In this document: in pieces, positions 1-7,732 of the stretch | Position numbering within the stretch: the stretch's first letter is position 1 | Layout: every line of letters begins with the position of its first letter | Assembly: GCA_024645145.1 (NCBI GenBank) | Contig: JAHEGL010000106.1 | Location: forward strand, 1 to 13,085 | DNA: 13,085 nt | Direction of reading: 5' to 3' | From: Planktotalea sp. | GTDB lineage: Bacteria; Pseudomonadota; Alphaproteobacteria; Rhodobacterales; Rhodobacteraceae | Position numbers and translations under genes: made by a program | The notes under the pieces: model-generated | Told to the model about the DNA's origin: nothing | The model's database searches: none | The model's input: only the letters and a program-made list of their open reading frames with translations

Positions 1-37
1 AGAGCCATCTTCTGAGCCTTTGACCTTGCATTAATCT

Positions 38-44
38 AAAGGAG
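38..44 (+). promoter_or_regulatory. Strong ribosome binding site of the intradiol dioxygenase
   Basis: AAAGGAG is a near-perfect Shine-Dalgarno sequence ending 7 bases before the ATG at 52. It fixes the start of the first gene. The bases before it (1-37) carry no recognisable gene. They may hold the tail of an upstream gene, since an in-frame TGA falls at 13-15, but this cannot be shown from so little sequence. Confidence 0.75.
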
Positions 45-51
45 CCATCCC

Positions 52-921
52 ATGCGCACAGTCACTAAAGAAAATATCACCGATGTTTTCATGGGGTATG
101 TATCCAAGGAGACCAGCCCACGGATGCGAGAGATTATGGGATCCTTAGTGCAGCATCTGCATGATTTTGCGCGCGAAACAAAACTGACCCACGAAGAGTG
201 GCGAGCAGGGATCGCGTTTCTTGAAGGCTGTGCTGCAATTGAAACAGAGGATCGTCATGAATTTGTGCTCGCCTCTGATGTACTTGGAATGTCCTCACTT
301 GTGGATATGATCAACTCCAGCGAAGATGCGACAAGCTCTTCAGTACTTGGCCCCTTTCACGTTTCAGGTGCCCCTGCGCTGGCGTATGGTGGGGATATGA
401 AACGTCATTATGGCGGGCCGATGTTGTTAGCTCAGGGTGTTATCAAGGACACTGATGGCAACCCAATCGCTGGGGCAGAAATCGACATCTGGCAAACCGC
501 ACCCAATGGTCTTTACGCAAGTCAGGACCAAGAACAAGACACCTATTCCTTCCATGGTCTCATGACCGTTGGTGAGGACGGAAAATACGCTTTCACCACA
601 GTTAAGCCGGTCGAATACACTGTGCCTTCCGATGGTCCGGTTGGTGATATTTTGCGCGCCTGTGGTCGTCACCCGTGGCGCCCGTCGCACCTGCACTACA
701 TCGTCACAGCACCGGGGTTCGAGCCGCTAGTGACCGAGATTTTCCCGGATGATGATCCTTATCTTGACGAAGATACCGTCTTTGGCGTGCGCGAGGATTT
801 GGTGATGACATACGTGGAAAAGCCAGCATCAGAATTTCCAGAGGGCATGGAGGTGTCGGGCAAAGTTACGGAAAACTTCCTTCATGTGGAGTTTGATGTA
901 ATACTCGCACCCAAAGCGTAG
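52..921 (+). CDS. Intradiol ring-cleavage dioxygenase, probably hydroxyquinol 1,2-dioxygenase
   Basis: This 289-residue protein is a non-haem Fe(III) intradiol dioxygenase. Such enzymes cleave an aromatic ring between two adjacent hydroxyls. The catechol-type N-terminal dimerisation domain covers about residues 20-90. The catalytic beta-sandwich follows, with the expected iron ligands visible: Tyr155 (PNGLY), Tyr189 (VEYTVPSDGPVG), His213 and His215 (RPSHLHY). Ligand spacing and length fit the hydroxyquinol 1,2-dioxygenase branch, which makes maleylacetate from 1,2,4-trihydroxybenzene, better than classic catechol 1,2-dioxygenase. The next gene encodes a phenol-hydroxylase-type flavoprotein that could supply the trihydroxybenzene. 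A hairpin spans the stop codon. Catechol or chlorocatechol 1,2-dioxygenase activity is the main alternative. The family is very secure; substrate choice is inferred. Confidence 0.9.
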   Translation: MRTVTKENITDVFMGYVSKETSPRMREIMGSLVQHLHDFARETKLTHEEWRAGIAFLEGCAAIETEDRHEFVLASDVLGMSSLVDMINSSEDATSSSVLGPFHVSGAPALAYGGDMKRHYGGPMLLAQGVIKDTDGNPIAGAEIDIWQTAPNGLYASQDQEQDTYSFHGLMTVGEDGKYAFTTVKPVEYTVPSDGPVGDILRACGRHPWRPSHLHYIVTAPGFEPLVTEIFPDDDPYLDEDTVFGVREDLVMTYVEKPASEFPEGMEVSGKVTENFLHVEFDVILAPKA

Positions 922-933
922 CCTTTGGGTTTT
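909..933 (+). terminator. Stem-loop over the dioxygenase stop codon, possible attenuator
   Basis: ACCCAAAG (909-916) and CTTTGGGT (923-930) form a perfect 8-bp stem with a 6-base loop, followed by a short T run (930-933). The stop codon (TAG, 919-921) lies in the loop. The T tract is short, so a partial terminator or an mRNA 3'-end stabiliser between the dioxygenase and the monooxygenase gene is as likely as full termination. Confidence 0.45.
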
Positions 934-994
934 GCGCGCCAGGCTTTTCAAAAGTTGGCATCTGGCTATCTAAATTCTGCACAAGGACATAAAA

Positions 995-2749
995 ATGGTT
1001 GATATCACGACGGACGTTCTCATCATCGGCACGGGTCCAGCTGGCTCTTCCTCTGCCGCGCTATTGTCGAATTACGGTATCGAAAATGTCGTGATAAATC
1101 GTTACAGCTGGCTCGCCAATACACCCCGCGCGCACATTACCAACCAGCGCACAATGGAAGTGCTGCGTGATCTTGGCAAAGACGTAGAGCAAGAGGCCTA
1201 TCTCTTTGCAACCGAGCAAGAGCTCATGGGCGAGAACGTGTTTTGCGAAAGCTTGGCAGGTGAAGAAATCGGCCGGATGAAAAGTTGGGGTACGCACCCA
1301 CTGTCCAAGGCAGAACACTTGATGAGCAGCCCGACCTTGATGAACGATCTGCCGCAAACTTTTATGGAGCCTTTGTTGTTTAAGACCGCGTGCAGCCGCG
1401 GCACCAAAGCCCGTATGAGCACGCAATACCTAAGCCACATGCAAGAAGATGACGGTGTCACAACAACCTGCCTTGATCGTATGACGGGCAAAGAGCTGAT
1501 TATTCGCTCAAAATACCTCATTGGCGCTGATGGCGGTAACTCATTGGTTGCAGAACATGAGAACCTTCCTATCGCCGGCAAAATGGGCGTCGGGGGCTCG
1601 ATGAACATTTTGTTCAAAGCGGATTTGAGCAAATACGTCGCGCATCGGCCTTCTGTGCTTTATTGGGTGATGCAGCCCGGCGCGGATGTTGGCGGGATTG
1701 GCATGGGCCTTGTTCGGATGATCCGGCCTTGGAACGAATGGTTGATCGTGTGGGGCTATGATATCAACGAACCTGCGCCTGTCGTTGATCAGAAAATGGC
1801 GACGGATGTTGCACGTCAACTTGTGGGCGATCCAGAGCTAGAGATTGAACTGTTAAGTGCAAACACATGGACCGTGAATGACGCTTATGCAGAGCAACTC
1901 TCGAGCGGTCGTGTCTTTATCATGGGCGACGCCGCGCATCGCCATCCACCGTCCAATGGGCTAGGCTCAAACACTTCCATTCAGGATTCCTTTAATCTGT
2001 GCTGGAAGCTGGCAAGTGTTCTGAAGGGACAGGCGGGCGAAGGTCTTCTGGACAGTTACGACACGGAGCGCGCACCGATTGCGAAACAGATCGTGACACG
2101 GGCGAACCAATCCATTGGCGAGTTTGGGCCAATATTTGAAGCTCTTGGCATGACAGGTGGCAGCGATATCGATAATATCAAAGCAAATATGGATGCTCGG
2201 TGTGGCGCGGACGATCAGGCTGAAGCACAACGCAGCGCTTTGAATGCTGCGATTGCTTTCAAGAAGTACGAATTTGACGCGCATGGCGTGGAGATGAACC
2301 AGCGCTATCGCTCGGATGCGATTGTCACGGATGATCAGGACGAACCCGCCTTCACCAAAGATGCAGAGCTGCATTACCAACCCACAACATGGCCCGGTGC
2401 GCGCATTCCGCATGCGTGGGTTTTCGATGCAATTGGTGGCAAGCACTCAACGCTTGATCTGGTCGGCGGGGGCAAGTTTACCCTGCTTACAGGTCTGGGA
2501 GGCGAAGCATGGGTGGAGGCTGCGAACACAGTTGGCGACGCGCTGGGCATTGAGATTGCAAGTCATGTCATTGGACCGCGTCAGGCTTTTGTGGATCACA
2601 CGGGTGATTGGGCGCGCGAGCGCGAAGTAAGCGATACGGGCTGTGTGCTTGTACGCCCTGATCAACATGTGTGCTGGCGCAGTGATGCGCTGAGCGATGA
2701 TCCAAGCGCAGATTTGACGCGTGTTATGAGCGCAATTCTCGCGCTCTAG
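995..2749 (+). CDS. PheA/TfdB-type FAD-dependent aromatic monooxygenase (phenol hydroxylase family)
   Basis: This 584-residue single-component flavoprotein hydroxylase probably adds an ortho hydroxyl to a phenolic substrate using NAD(P)H and O2. The Rossmann FAD motif is GTGPAG (residues 12-17). The segment TPRAHITNQRTMEVLRDLG (about 43-61) is typical of 2,4-dichlorophenol 6-monooxygenase (TfdB) relatives. The DG motif (GADG, 177-180) and the GD motif (MGDAAHRHPPSNGLGSN, from 310) complete the FAD site. The thioredoxin-like C-terminal domain of phenol hydroxylases occupies about 460-584. Length is normal for TfdB (about 590). AAGGA at 983-987 supports the ATG. Placement after a hydroxyquinol-type dioxygenase suggests resorcinol, a dihydroxybenzoate or another phenol as substrate. 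Family is secure; substrate is inferred. Confidence 0.9.
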   Translation: MVDITTDVLIIGTGPAGSSSAALLSNYGIENVVINRYSWLANTPRAHITNQRTMEVLRDLGKDVEQEAYLFATEQELMGENVFCESLAGEEIGRMKSWGTHPLSKAEHLMSSPTLMNDLPQTFMEPLLFKTACSRGTKARMSTQYLSHMQEDDGVTTTCLDRMTGKELIIRSKYLIGADGGNSLVAEHENLPIAGKMGVGGSMNILFKADLSKYVAHRPSVLYWVMQPGADVGGIGMGLVRMIRPWNEWLIVWGYDINEPAPVVDQKMATDVARQLVGDPELEIELLSANTWTVNDAYAEQLSSGRVFIMGDAAHRHPPSNGLGSNTSIQDSFNLCWKLASVLKGQAGEGLLDSYDTERAPIAKQIVTRANQSIGEFGPIFEALGMTGGSDIDNIKANMDARCGADDQAEAQRSALNAAIAFKKYEFDAHGVEMNQRYRSDAIVTDDQDEPAFTKDAELHYQPTTWPGARIPHAWVFDAIGGKHSTLDLVGGGKFTLLTGLGGEAWVEAANTVGDALGIEIASHVIGPRQAFVDHTGDWAREREVSDTGCVLVRPDQHVCWRSDALSDDPSADLTRVMSAILAL

Positions 2750-2795
2750 AAGATGAAAGAAGGTCAAAAATGGCCACTAAAGGGAGGAAATAACG

Positions 2796-4076
2796 ATGAC
2801 AAAGACGAGACTTATACGCCCGACACGGCGTGGTTTTCTGGCAGGCACCGCAGCCGCTGTTGCGGCACCTGCGATCATATCTGGCACGCGCGCTTATGCG
2901 CAGAGCAAGACGCTGAAAATCGGCTTTGTTAGCCCGAAAACCGGGCCGCTCGCGGGCTTTGCCGAAGCGGATGATTATGTCCTAGAGGGGATCAGAAAAA
3001 CTTTTGCGGGTGGGCTGGAGAACAACGGATCGAGCTGGAATGTTGAAATTATCACGCGCGACAGCCAGTCTAACCCGAACCGAGCTGCTGAAGTTGCGGC
3101 AGACCTAATTCTTGGCGAAGAAGTCGACATCATGCTCGCAGCCGCGACGCCTGACACGACGAACCCTGTCGCGGATCAATGCGAAATTAACGAAGTTCCT
3201 TGCATCACCACCGATGCTCCTTGGCAGCCATACTTCTTTGGGCGCAACGGTAATCCTGCCGAAGGGTTTCAGAGCACGTATCACTTCTTCTGGGGACTTG
3301 AGGACGTTATCGGCGTCTTTCTTGATATGTGGGGCCAAAGCGGTGTTGCGAAGAATGTCGGTGGCTTGTTCCCGAATGATGCAGACGGCAATGCATGGGG
3401 CGATGCGCAACTGGGCATGCCGCCAGCGCTTGCTGGTGCGGGCTATAACATTGTTGATCCGGGTCGCTATCAGCCGCTCTCGGATGATTTCTCCAACCAG
3501 ATCGCAGCGTTCCGCGACGCGGGTTGTGAGATCGTTACGGGTGTGATGATCCCGCCTGACTTTGGCACGTTCTGGTCACAAGCCGCGCAACAAGGCTTTG
3601 CGCCGAAGGTTGTTACCGTTGGTAAGGCACTGCTCTTCCCGACAGTAATTGACAGCTACGGCGACCGTGCGGATGGCCTCACTTCTGAGGTATGGTGGTC
3701 ACCGCATCACCCATTTGCATCCTCGCTTGATGGCACAACGGCCAAAGATCTCGCAGGCGGCTACACAGCTGCGACGGGTCGTCCATGGACACAGCCGATC
3801 GGGTTCAAGCACGCGCTCTTTGAAGTTGCTGCAGACGTGATTAAACGTGCGGAAGATTTAGAGGATTACGAAGCGATTACAGCTGCCATTGCCGCCACCA
3901 AGCTCGACACGATTGTCGGAACGGTGGATTGGTCCAATGGCCCTGTTAAGAATGTGTCCAAAACACCGTTGGTGGGCGGTCAATGGCAGAAAGAAGGGGA
4001 TACCTTCGATCTAAAGATCGTCGCCAACTCCGCGCAACCTGACATTCCACTCACGGGTGAACTGAAGCTTATTTAA
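2796..4076 (+). CDS. HAAT-type ABC transporter periplasmic substrate-binding protein, Tat-exported
   Basis: This 426-residue protein belongs to the LivJ/Peripla_BP_6 class of type I periplasmic binding proteins. The N-terminus has a twin-arginine signal: Arg11-Arg12 in TRRGFLAGT, a hydrophobic Ala-rich core, and a likely cleavage after AYA (about residue 35). The mature part opens with LKIGFVSPKTGPLAGFAEAD, the usual first strand and ligand loop of the family. A very good Shine-Dalgarno (GGGAGG, 2782-2787) precedes the ATG. Four transporter genes follow directly, so this is the ligand-capturing subunit. Although the family is named for branched-chain amino acids, members beside ring-hydroxylating and ring-cleaving enzymes often bind aromatic acids, which is the inference here. 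The ligand cannot be read from the sequence. Confidence 0.9.
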   Translation: MTKTRLIRPTRRGFLAGTAAAVAAPAIISGTRAYAQSKTLKIGFVSPKTGPLAGFAEADDYVLEGIRKTFAGGLENNGSSWNVEIITRDSQSNPNRAAEVAADLILGEEVDIMLAAATPDTTNPVADQCEINEVPCITTDAPWQPYFFGRNGNPAEGFQSTYHFFWGLEDVIGVFLDMWGQSGVAKNVGGLFPNDADGNAWGDAQLGMPPALAGAGYNIVDPGRYQPLSDDFSNQIAAFRDAGCEIVTGVMIPPDFGTFWSQAAQQGFAPKVVTVGKALLFPTVIDSYGDRADGLTSEVWWSPHHPFASSLDGTTAKDLAGGYTAATGRPWTQPIGFKHALFEVAADVIKRAEDLEDYEAITAAIAATKLDTIVGTVDWSNGPVKNVSKTPLVGGQWQKEGDTFDLKIVANSAQPDIPLTGELKLI

Positions 4077-4082
4077 GCACTT

Positions 4083-4118
4083 AGGTGTGGCGTCGTTGTG
4101 CGCCGCACCTTTCTATTT
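4083..4118 (+). terminator. Hairpin between binding-protein gene and first ATPase gene
   Basis: AGGTGTGGCG (4083-4092) pairs with CGCCGCACCT (4101-4110): ten pairs including one G-T wobble, with an 8-base loop, followed by a T-rich tract (4110-4118). The form is that of an intrinsic terminator. It sits 7 bases after the binding-protein stop. Since the transporter genes continue downstream on the same strand, it most likely acts as a leaky terminator or mRNA stabiliser that leaves the binding protein in excess. It also argues against the GTG at 4087, inside the stem, being the ATPase start. Confidence 0.7.
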
Positions 4119-4128
4119 GAAAGTACAA

Positions 4129-4857
4129 ATGTCTCCAATTTTGCAAATCAATGGGCTGAATAAAGCCTTTGGCGCAGTCACGGTCGCGGATGACCTCAGT
4201 TTTGCATTGCAGCAAGGTGAGGCGCTGGGCGTCATTGGCCCCAATGGTGCTGGCAAAACAACGATGTTTAATCTGATCACTGGAACGCTGGCACCAGACA
4301 AAGGCGCTATTTTGTTTAAAGGTGAGAACGTCACAAAACACTCCGCTGCGCGGCGATGTCGCGCTGGCATGGCGCGCTCGTTTCAAGTACCACAGCCGTT
4401 TTCTGGGATGAGCGTTTTTGAGAACGCGATGGTCGCAGCAACGCAATCATCTGGCCTGTCAGGGCAGGTGGCGGAGCAATTATGCCTTGATGTGCTTGAT
4501 CAAACCGCGCTTTTGAACAAAGCAAATACTCTGGCGGGTAGTCTAACCTTGCTGGATCGCAAACGCTTGGAGCTCACGCGTGCCCTGTGTGCGAAACCCA
4601 AGTTGTTGATGCTTGATGAGATCGCGGGAGGTTTGACCGAAAGTGAGTGTACGTCGCTCATTCAAACCATCAAAGATATCCACGCAAGCGGCGTGTCGAT
4701 CATATGGATTGAACATGTCGTACATGCGCTGTTGGCGGTTGTTGATCGCTTGATAGTCATCGACTTTGGATCAAAAATTGCCGAAGGCGCGCCAAAGGAA
4801 ATTATGGCGAGCCCGGAAGTTCAGGAAATCTATTTGGGGATCGAAGTGGATGCCTGA
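4129..4857 (+). CDS. HAAT-type ABC transporter ATP-binding protein, LivG-like
   Basis: This 242-residue cytoplasmic ATPase powers the importer. It shows Walker A GPNGAGKTT (residues 37-45), Q-loop Gln86, Walker B LLMLDE (159-164) and the switch His196 in WIEH. The ABC signature is degenerate: the usual LSGGQ position reads SLTLLDRKRLE, a variant I recognise from LivG relatives rather than a sign of decay. The ATG at 4129 is preferred over the in-frame GTG at 4087, because the latter lies inside the 4083-4110 hairpin and the extra 14 residues do not look like the family N-terminus (MSPILQINGLNKAFG does). No strong Shine-Dalgarno precedes 4129. The last 8 bases overlap the next ATPase gene. Confidence 0.9.
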   Translation: MSPILQINGLNKAFGAVTVADDLSFALQQGEALGVIGPNGAGKTTMFNLITGTLAPDKGAILFKGENVTKHSAARRCRAGMARSFQVPQPFSGMSVFENAMVAATQSSGLSGQVAEQLCLDVLDQTALLNKANTLAGSLTLLDRKRLELTRALCAKPKLLMLDEIAGGLTESECTSLIQTIKDIHASGVSIIWIEHVVHALLAVVDRLIVIDFGSKIAEGAPKEIMASPEVQEIYLGIEVDA

Positions 4858-5557
4858 ACCGATCTTATCGCTGCGCAAACTCGAAGCACGCTATGGTGAT
4901 TTTCAAGCCCTTTACGGTGTTGAAATGGCGCTGAACGAAGGTGAAGTTCTGGCTATCATCGGTGCAAATGGTGCTGGCAAAACGACGTTGTTGCGCTCTG
5001 TATCTGGTTTGATGTCAAACGCGGCAGCTCAAGTTGTTTATCATGGACAGCCTATCGGCGCTCTGCGCGCTGATGAAGTTGCCGCATTGGGGATCGCCTT
5101 GGTGCCTGAAGGGCGGCAACTTTTCCCCTCACTTTCAGTCGAGGAAAATTTGCTCATTGGCGGCCGGCTCAATCGCAAGGGGCCGTGGTCGCTTGACGCT
5201 GTATTCGAGCTATTCCCTGTCCTTAAAGAACGCCGCGCCTTTGCGTCGACGGCTCTTTCGGGTGGACAACAACAAAGGGTGGCGATTGGTCGGGCGCTCA
5301 TGTCTAACCCTGATTTGATCCTGTTTGATGAGATTTCACTGGGTCTCGCACCGGTCATTATCAAGTCCATCTATGAAGCTTTGCCTGGCATCGTTGGCGA
5401 TGGCATGTCGGCGATTATTGTTGAGCAGGATGTCTCCAAAGCACTGTCGGTATCCGATCGCGTTTATTGCTTGATGGAAGGGCGCGTTTCGCTCGAGGGG
5501 CGTTCCCGCGATATCAGTCGCGAGGCCATTAGCCGTGCATATTTTGGGGTGGAATAG
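4850..5557 (+). CDS. HAAT-type ABC transporter ATP-binding protein, LivF-like
   Basis: This 235-residue protein is the second ATPase of the importer. Motifs are Walker A GANGAGKTT (38-46), signature LSGGQ (136-140), Walker B ILFDE (157-161), and Gln193 at the switch-histidine position (VEQ), which is normal for LivF. The start is ATG 4850, read from MPEPILSLRKLEARYG. An in-frame ATG at 4766 would add 28 lysine/arginine-rich residues unlike the family and lies deep inside the upstream gene. The 8-base overlap with the LivG-like gene indicates translational coupling. The stop is directly followed by the permease ATG. Confidence 0.92.
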   Translation: MPEPILSLRKLEARYGDFQALYGVEMALNEGEVLAIIGANGAGKTTLLRSVSGLMSNAAAQVVYHGQPIGALRADEVAALGIALVPEGRQLFPSLSVEENLLIGGRLNRKGPWSLDAVFELFPVLKERRAFASTALSGGQQQRVAIGRALMSNPDLILFDEISLGLAPVIIKSIYEALPGIVGDGMSAIIVEQDVSKALSVSDRVYCLMEGRVSLEGRSRDISREAISRAYFGVE

Positions 5558-6421
5558 ATGGATTGGGTGAATGCTGTCGTTCAAGGAACGCTGCTTGGCG
5601 GGCTTTATGCGCTCTTTGCTGCGGGGCTTTCGCTGATCTTTGGTGTCATGCGCTTGGTTAATATCGCGCATGGGGATTTGATTGTGTTGGGGGCGTACCT
5701 CGGACTTACGGTCGTCATGGCGACGGGGTTACATCCACTGTTGGCGCTGGTTTTCGTGGTCCCAACGATGGCTGCGATTGGATATGTTTTGCAACGCGGC
5801 ATCCTGAACAAAACCTTGGGCGATGATATTTTGCCGCCACTCTTGGTGACGTTTGGCCTGTCGGTGATTTTGCAAAACCTTTTCCTCGAAGGCTACACTG
5901 CCGATCCACAAAAGATGAATGCAGGTGCGCTCGAAACCGCAAGCGTGAGCGTTGGTGGTTTGTCCTTAGGTGTTTTGCCTCTTTTGACCTTTGGCATCGC
6001 AATCTTTGTGATCGCATCGTTGCAGTTCATTTTCTATCGCACCCCATTGGGCCGCTCCTTTCGCGCAGTGTCTGATAACCAAGAGATTGCGCAATTGATG
6101 GGGTTGAACAAGCGCCACATCTTTGGTCTTGCGATGGCGCTTGCACTTGCGGTGACGGCGATCGCGGGCATCCTTTTGGGTATTCGCACGAGCTTTGACC
6201 CTACGGCTGGCGGGGCGCGTCTGATATACGGGTTTGAAGCGGTGATCATTGGCGGGCTTGGTAATCTTTGGGGCACGCTGGTGGGCGGTGTCATCTTGGG
6301 TGTTGCGCAAACGGTCGGGGCAAAAATTGATCCGGGCTGGCAACTGCTGGCTGGCCATATCGCGTTTTTGGTTGTGCTCGCGATACGCCCCAACGGTCTG
6401 TTCCCGAGGGTCAGCGGATGA
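5558..6421 (+). CDS. HAAT-type ABC transporter permease, LivH-like
   Basis: This 287-residue inner-membrane protein is strongly hydrophobic, with several membrane-spanning stretches. The family N-terminus is clear: GLYALFAAGLSLIFGVMRL followed by VNIAHGD (residues 15-40). The cytoplasmic coupling loop reads GRSFRAVSDNQEIAQLMGLN (165-184). A conserved GGLGNLWGTLVGG follows (232-244), and RPNGLF closes the protein. The ATG comes immediately after the TAG of the LivF-like gene. GGGGTGGA (5546-5553), inside that gene, can serve as ribosome binding site. The stop overlaps the next permease start by 4 bases (ATGA). It forms half of the transmembrane channel. Confidence 0.92.
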   Translation: MDWVNAVVQGTLLGGLYALFAAGLSLIFGVMRLVNIAHGDLIVLGAYLGLTVVMATGLHPLLALVFVVPTMAAIGYVLQRGILNKTLGDDILPPLLVTFGLSVILQNLFLEGYTADPQKMNAGALETASVSVGGLSLGVLPLLTFGIAIFVIASLQFIFYRTPLGRSFRAVSDNQEIAQLMGLNKRHIFGLAMALALAVTAIAGILLGIRTSFDPTAGGARLIYGFEAVIIGGLGNLWGTLVGGVILGVAQTVGAKIDPGWQLLAGHIAFLVVLAIRPNGLFPRVSG

Positions 6422-7443
6422 GCGATCAACCTCACGAAATTTCACGAAGCTCCCAAGCCGCCCGCGTTGCAGCTGTTCTTGGCGCGCTCATTATTATCAT
6501 CTTGGTCGCAGCGCCTTGGTGGGCGGGCCGCGCGGACATGCGGCTAATGGGGGAGTTGTTCCTCTACCTTGCTCTGGCAAGCCTTTGGAATTTGATGGCC
6601 GGTTATGCAGGCCTCGTCTCTGTTGGTCAGCAAGCCTATGTTGGGTTTGGCGGCTATATGCTGTTTGCGCTTACCATTTTTGGCGGCTTACATCCCGTGT
6701 TTGCGATTGCGGGGGCCGGTGTGCTTGGGGCGTTGATTGCTATTCCTGTTGCAACGCTGATCTTTCGCTTGCGCGGCGCGTATTTTGCGATTGGCACATG
6801 GGTCATTGCAGAGGTGTTTCGATTGTCGTTTGCGCAACTCTCTGCTTTGGGTGGCGGATCAGGTTCCTCCTTACCTGTGGGGATCGTGCGCTCGCTTGCC
6901 AGTTCGCGATCAGGACGCGAGAGCTTGTCTTACTGGATGGCACTTGGTGCAGCAGTCACTGCGATTACCGTAGTTTATCTGATGCTGCGCTCACGCCGCG
7001 GTTTGGCGCTGACAGCCATTCGCGACAATGAATTGGCAGCGGGGTCCCTAGGGATCGACATTTGGCGAACCAAATTCGTGGTGTACGTGGTTGCGAGCGG
7101 ATTGACAGCGATGCTTGGTGCTTTGATTTTCCTTCAGAAGCTGCGGATCTCACCGGATGCCGCGTTCTCGGTTAATGATTGGACGGCCTTTGTTATTTTC
7201 ATCGTCGTAATCGGTGGCATCGGTACCATTGAGGGGCCGATCATAGGGACATTGATCTTTTTTGCGTTGCGCGAGACTTTGGCCGACCTTGGTACGACCT
7301 ATTTGATTGTACTGGGCGTTGTCGCGATTGTGGTGATGTTAAAAGCGCCTAAAGGCGTTTGGGGCTTCATTGTCGAGCGATATGACATTCAGCTTTTACC
7401 GCTGCGCTACAGGGTAAATGTGAAAGAACACGCAAAGCGATGA
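6418..7443 (+). CDS. HAAT-type ABC transporter permease, LivM-like
   Basis: This 341-residue inner-membrane protein is the second permease of the importer. After a polar N-tail (about 15 residues) come multiple hydrophobic segments. LivM hallmarks include WNLMAGYAGLVSVGQQAYVG (57-76), the coupling loop with AIRDNELAAGSLGID (200-214), and GGIGTIEGPIIGT (266-278). The start overlaps the LivH-like stop as ATGA (6418-6421). It is the last intact gene of the aromatic operon; 32 bases after its stop begins the remnant of a hydroxypyruvate-isomerase-like gene that may once have been the next cistron. Confidence 0.92.
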   Translation: MSDQPHEISRSSQAARVAAVLGALIIIILVAAPWWAGRADMRLMGELFLYLALASLWNLMAGYAGLVSVGQQAYVGFGGYMLFALTIFGGLHPVFAIAGAGVLGALIAIPVATLIFRLRGAYFAIGTWVIAEVFRLSFAQLSALGGGSGSSLPVGIVRSLASSRSGRESLSYWMALGAAVTAITVVYLMLRSRRGLALTAIRDNELAAGSLGIDIWRTKFVVYVVASGLTAMLGALIFLQKLRISPDAAFSVNDWTAFVIFIVVIGGIGTIEGPIIGTLIFFALRETLADLGTTYLIVLGVVAIVVMLKAPKGVWGFIVERYDIQLLPLRYRVNVKEHAKR

Positions 7444-7475
7444 CCTTGCTTTCACAACAAGAGTTGGGTTCGTTT

Positions 7476-7716
7476 ATGCCACGCTTTTAAGAAAACCTAG
7501 GGTTTTGATGCCGTAGAGCTCCATTGGCGCTATGAGACGCCAGCGCAAGACGTGAAGGCGGCGCTGGACGAAACTGGCTTGCCAGTCCTAAGTCTGAACA
7601 CGCGACGTGGTGACGTGCCAAAAGGCGAGAACGGCTTGTTTGCGTTGCTTGGCCGTGAAAAAGAAGCATTTGGCGCAACCGAGCAAAATTTGAAATGGAT
7701 GGAAACCTTTCGCTAA
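7476..7716 (+). pseudogene. Remnant of a hydroxypyruvate isomerase (Hyi/OtnI) family gene
   Basis: A start-like ATG at 7476 reads M-P-R-F, a TAA at 7488, then E-N-L-G-F. In the next frame, 7501-7716 reads on from GFDAVELHWRYETP to a TAA, with LPVLSLNTRRGDVPKGENGL in the middle. From memory of the family, Hyi/OtnI-type TIM-barrel isomerases begin MPRF.ANL.., have about 20 residues, then GFDAVE, and later LNT..GD...GE.GLA..PGRE. The fragment therefore has an early stop, an internal frame-breaking deletion and no C-terminal part: about 80 codons remain of roughly 250. The deletion joins a GGGTTT codon pair to a GGTTTT codon pair, so it may have arisen by slippage between short repeats. It is not expected to make a working enzyme. 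Hyi and OtnI cannot be told apart from what remains. Confidence 0.75.
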
Positions 7717-7732
7717 AAGCGCTTTTGAAGCC

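Noticed and set aside
1967..2446. Minus-strand open frame (159 codons) opposite the monooxygenase gene.
   Set aside because: No motifs, and it is antisense to a clear coding region; typical shadow frame.
4136..4600. Degenerate ABC signature in the LivG-like protein considered as evidence of an inactive ATPase.
   Set aside because: Walker A, Walker B, Q-loop and switch histidine are intact, and the SLTLLDRKRLE form is recalled as usual for a LivG subgroup.
6249..7031. Long plus-strand open frame (260 codons) overlapping the two permease genes.
   Set aside because: It is cysteine- and arginine-rich without family resemblance, and lies wholly over two well-supported permease genes in another frame.
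7434..7453. AAAGC/GCTTT inverted repeat at the end of the LivM-like gene as operon terminator.
   Set aside because: The stem is only 5 bp and no T run follows.
7715..7726. AAAAGCGCTTTT palindrome between the LysE gene and the isomerase remnant, considered as a bidirectional terminator.
   Set aside because: It is a perfect 12-bp palindrome with no loop; a hairpin would keep only four A-T pairs plus a bulged extension, too weak to call.
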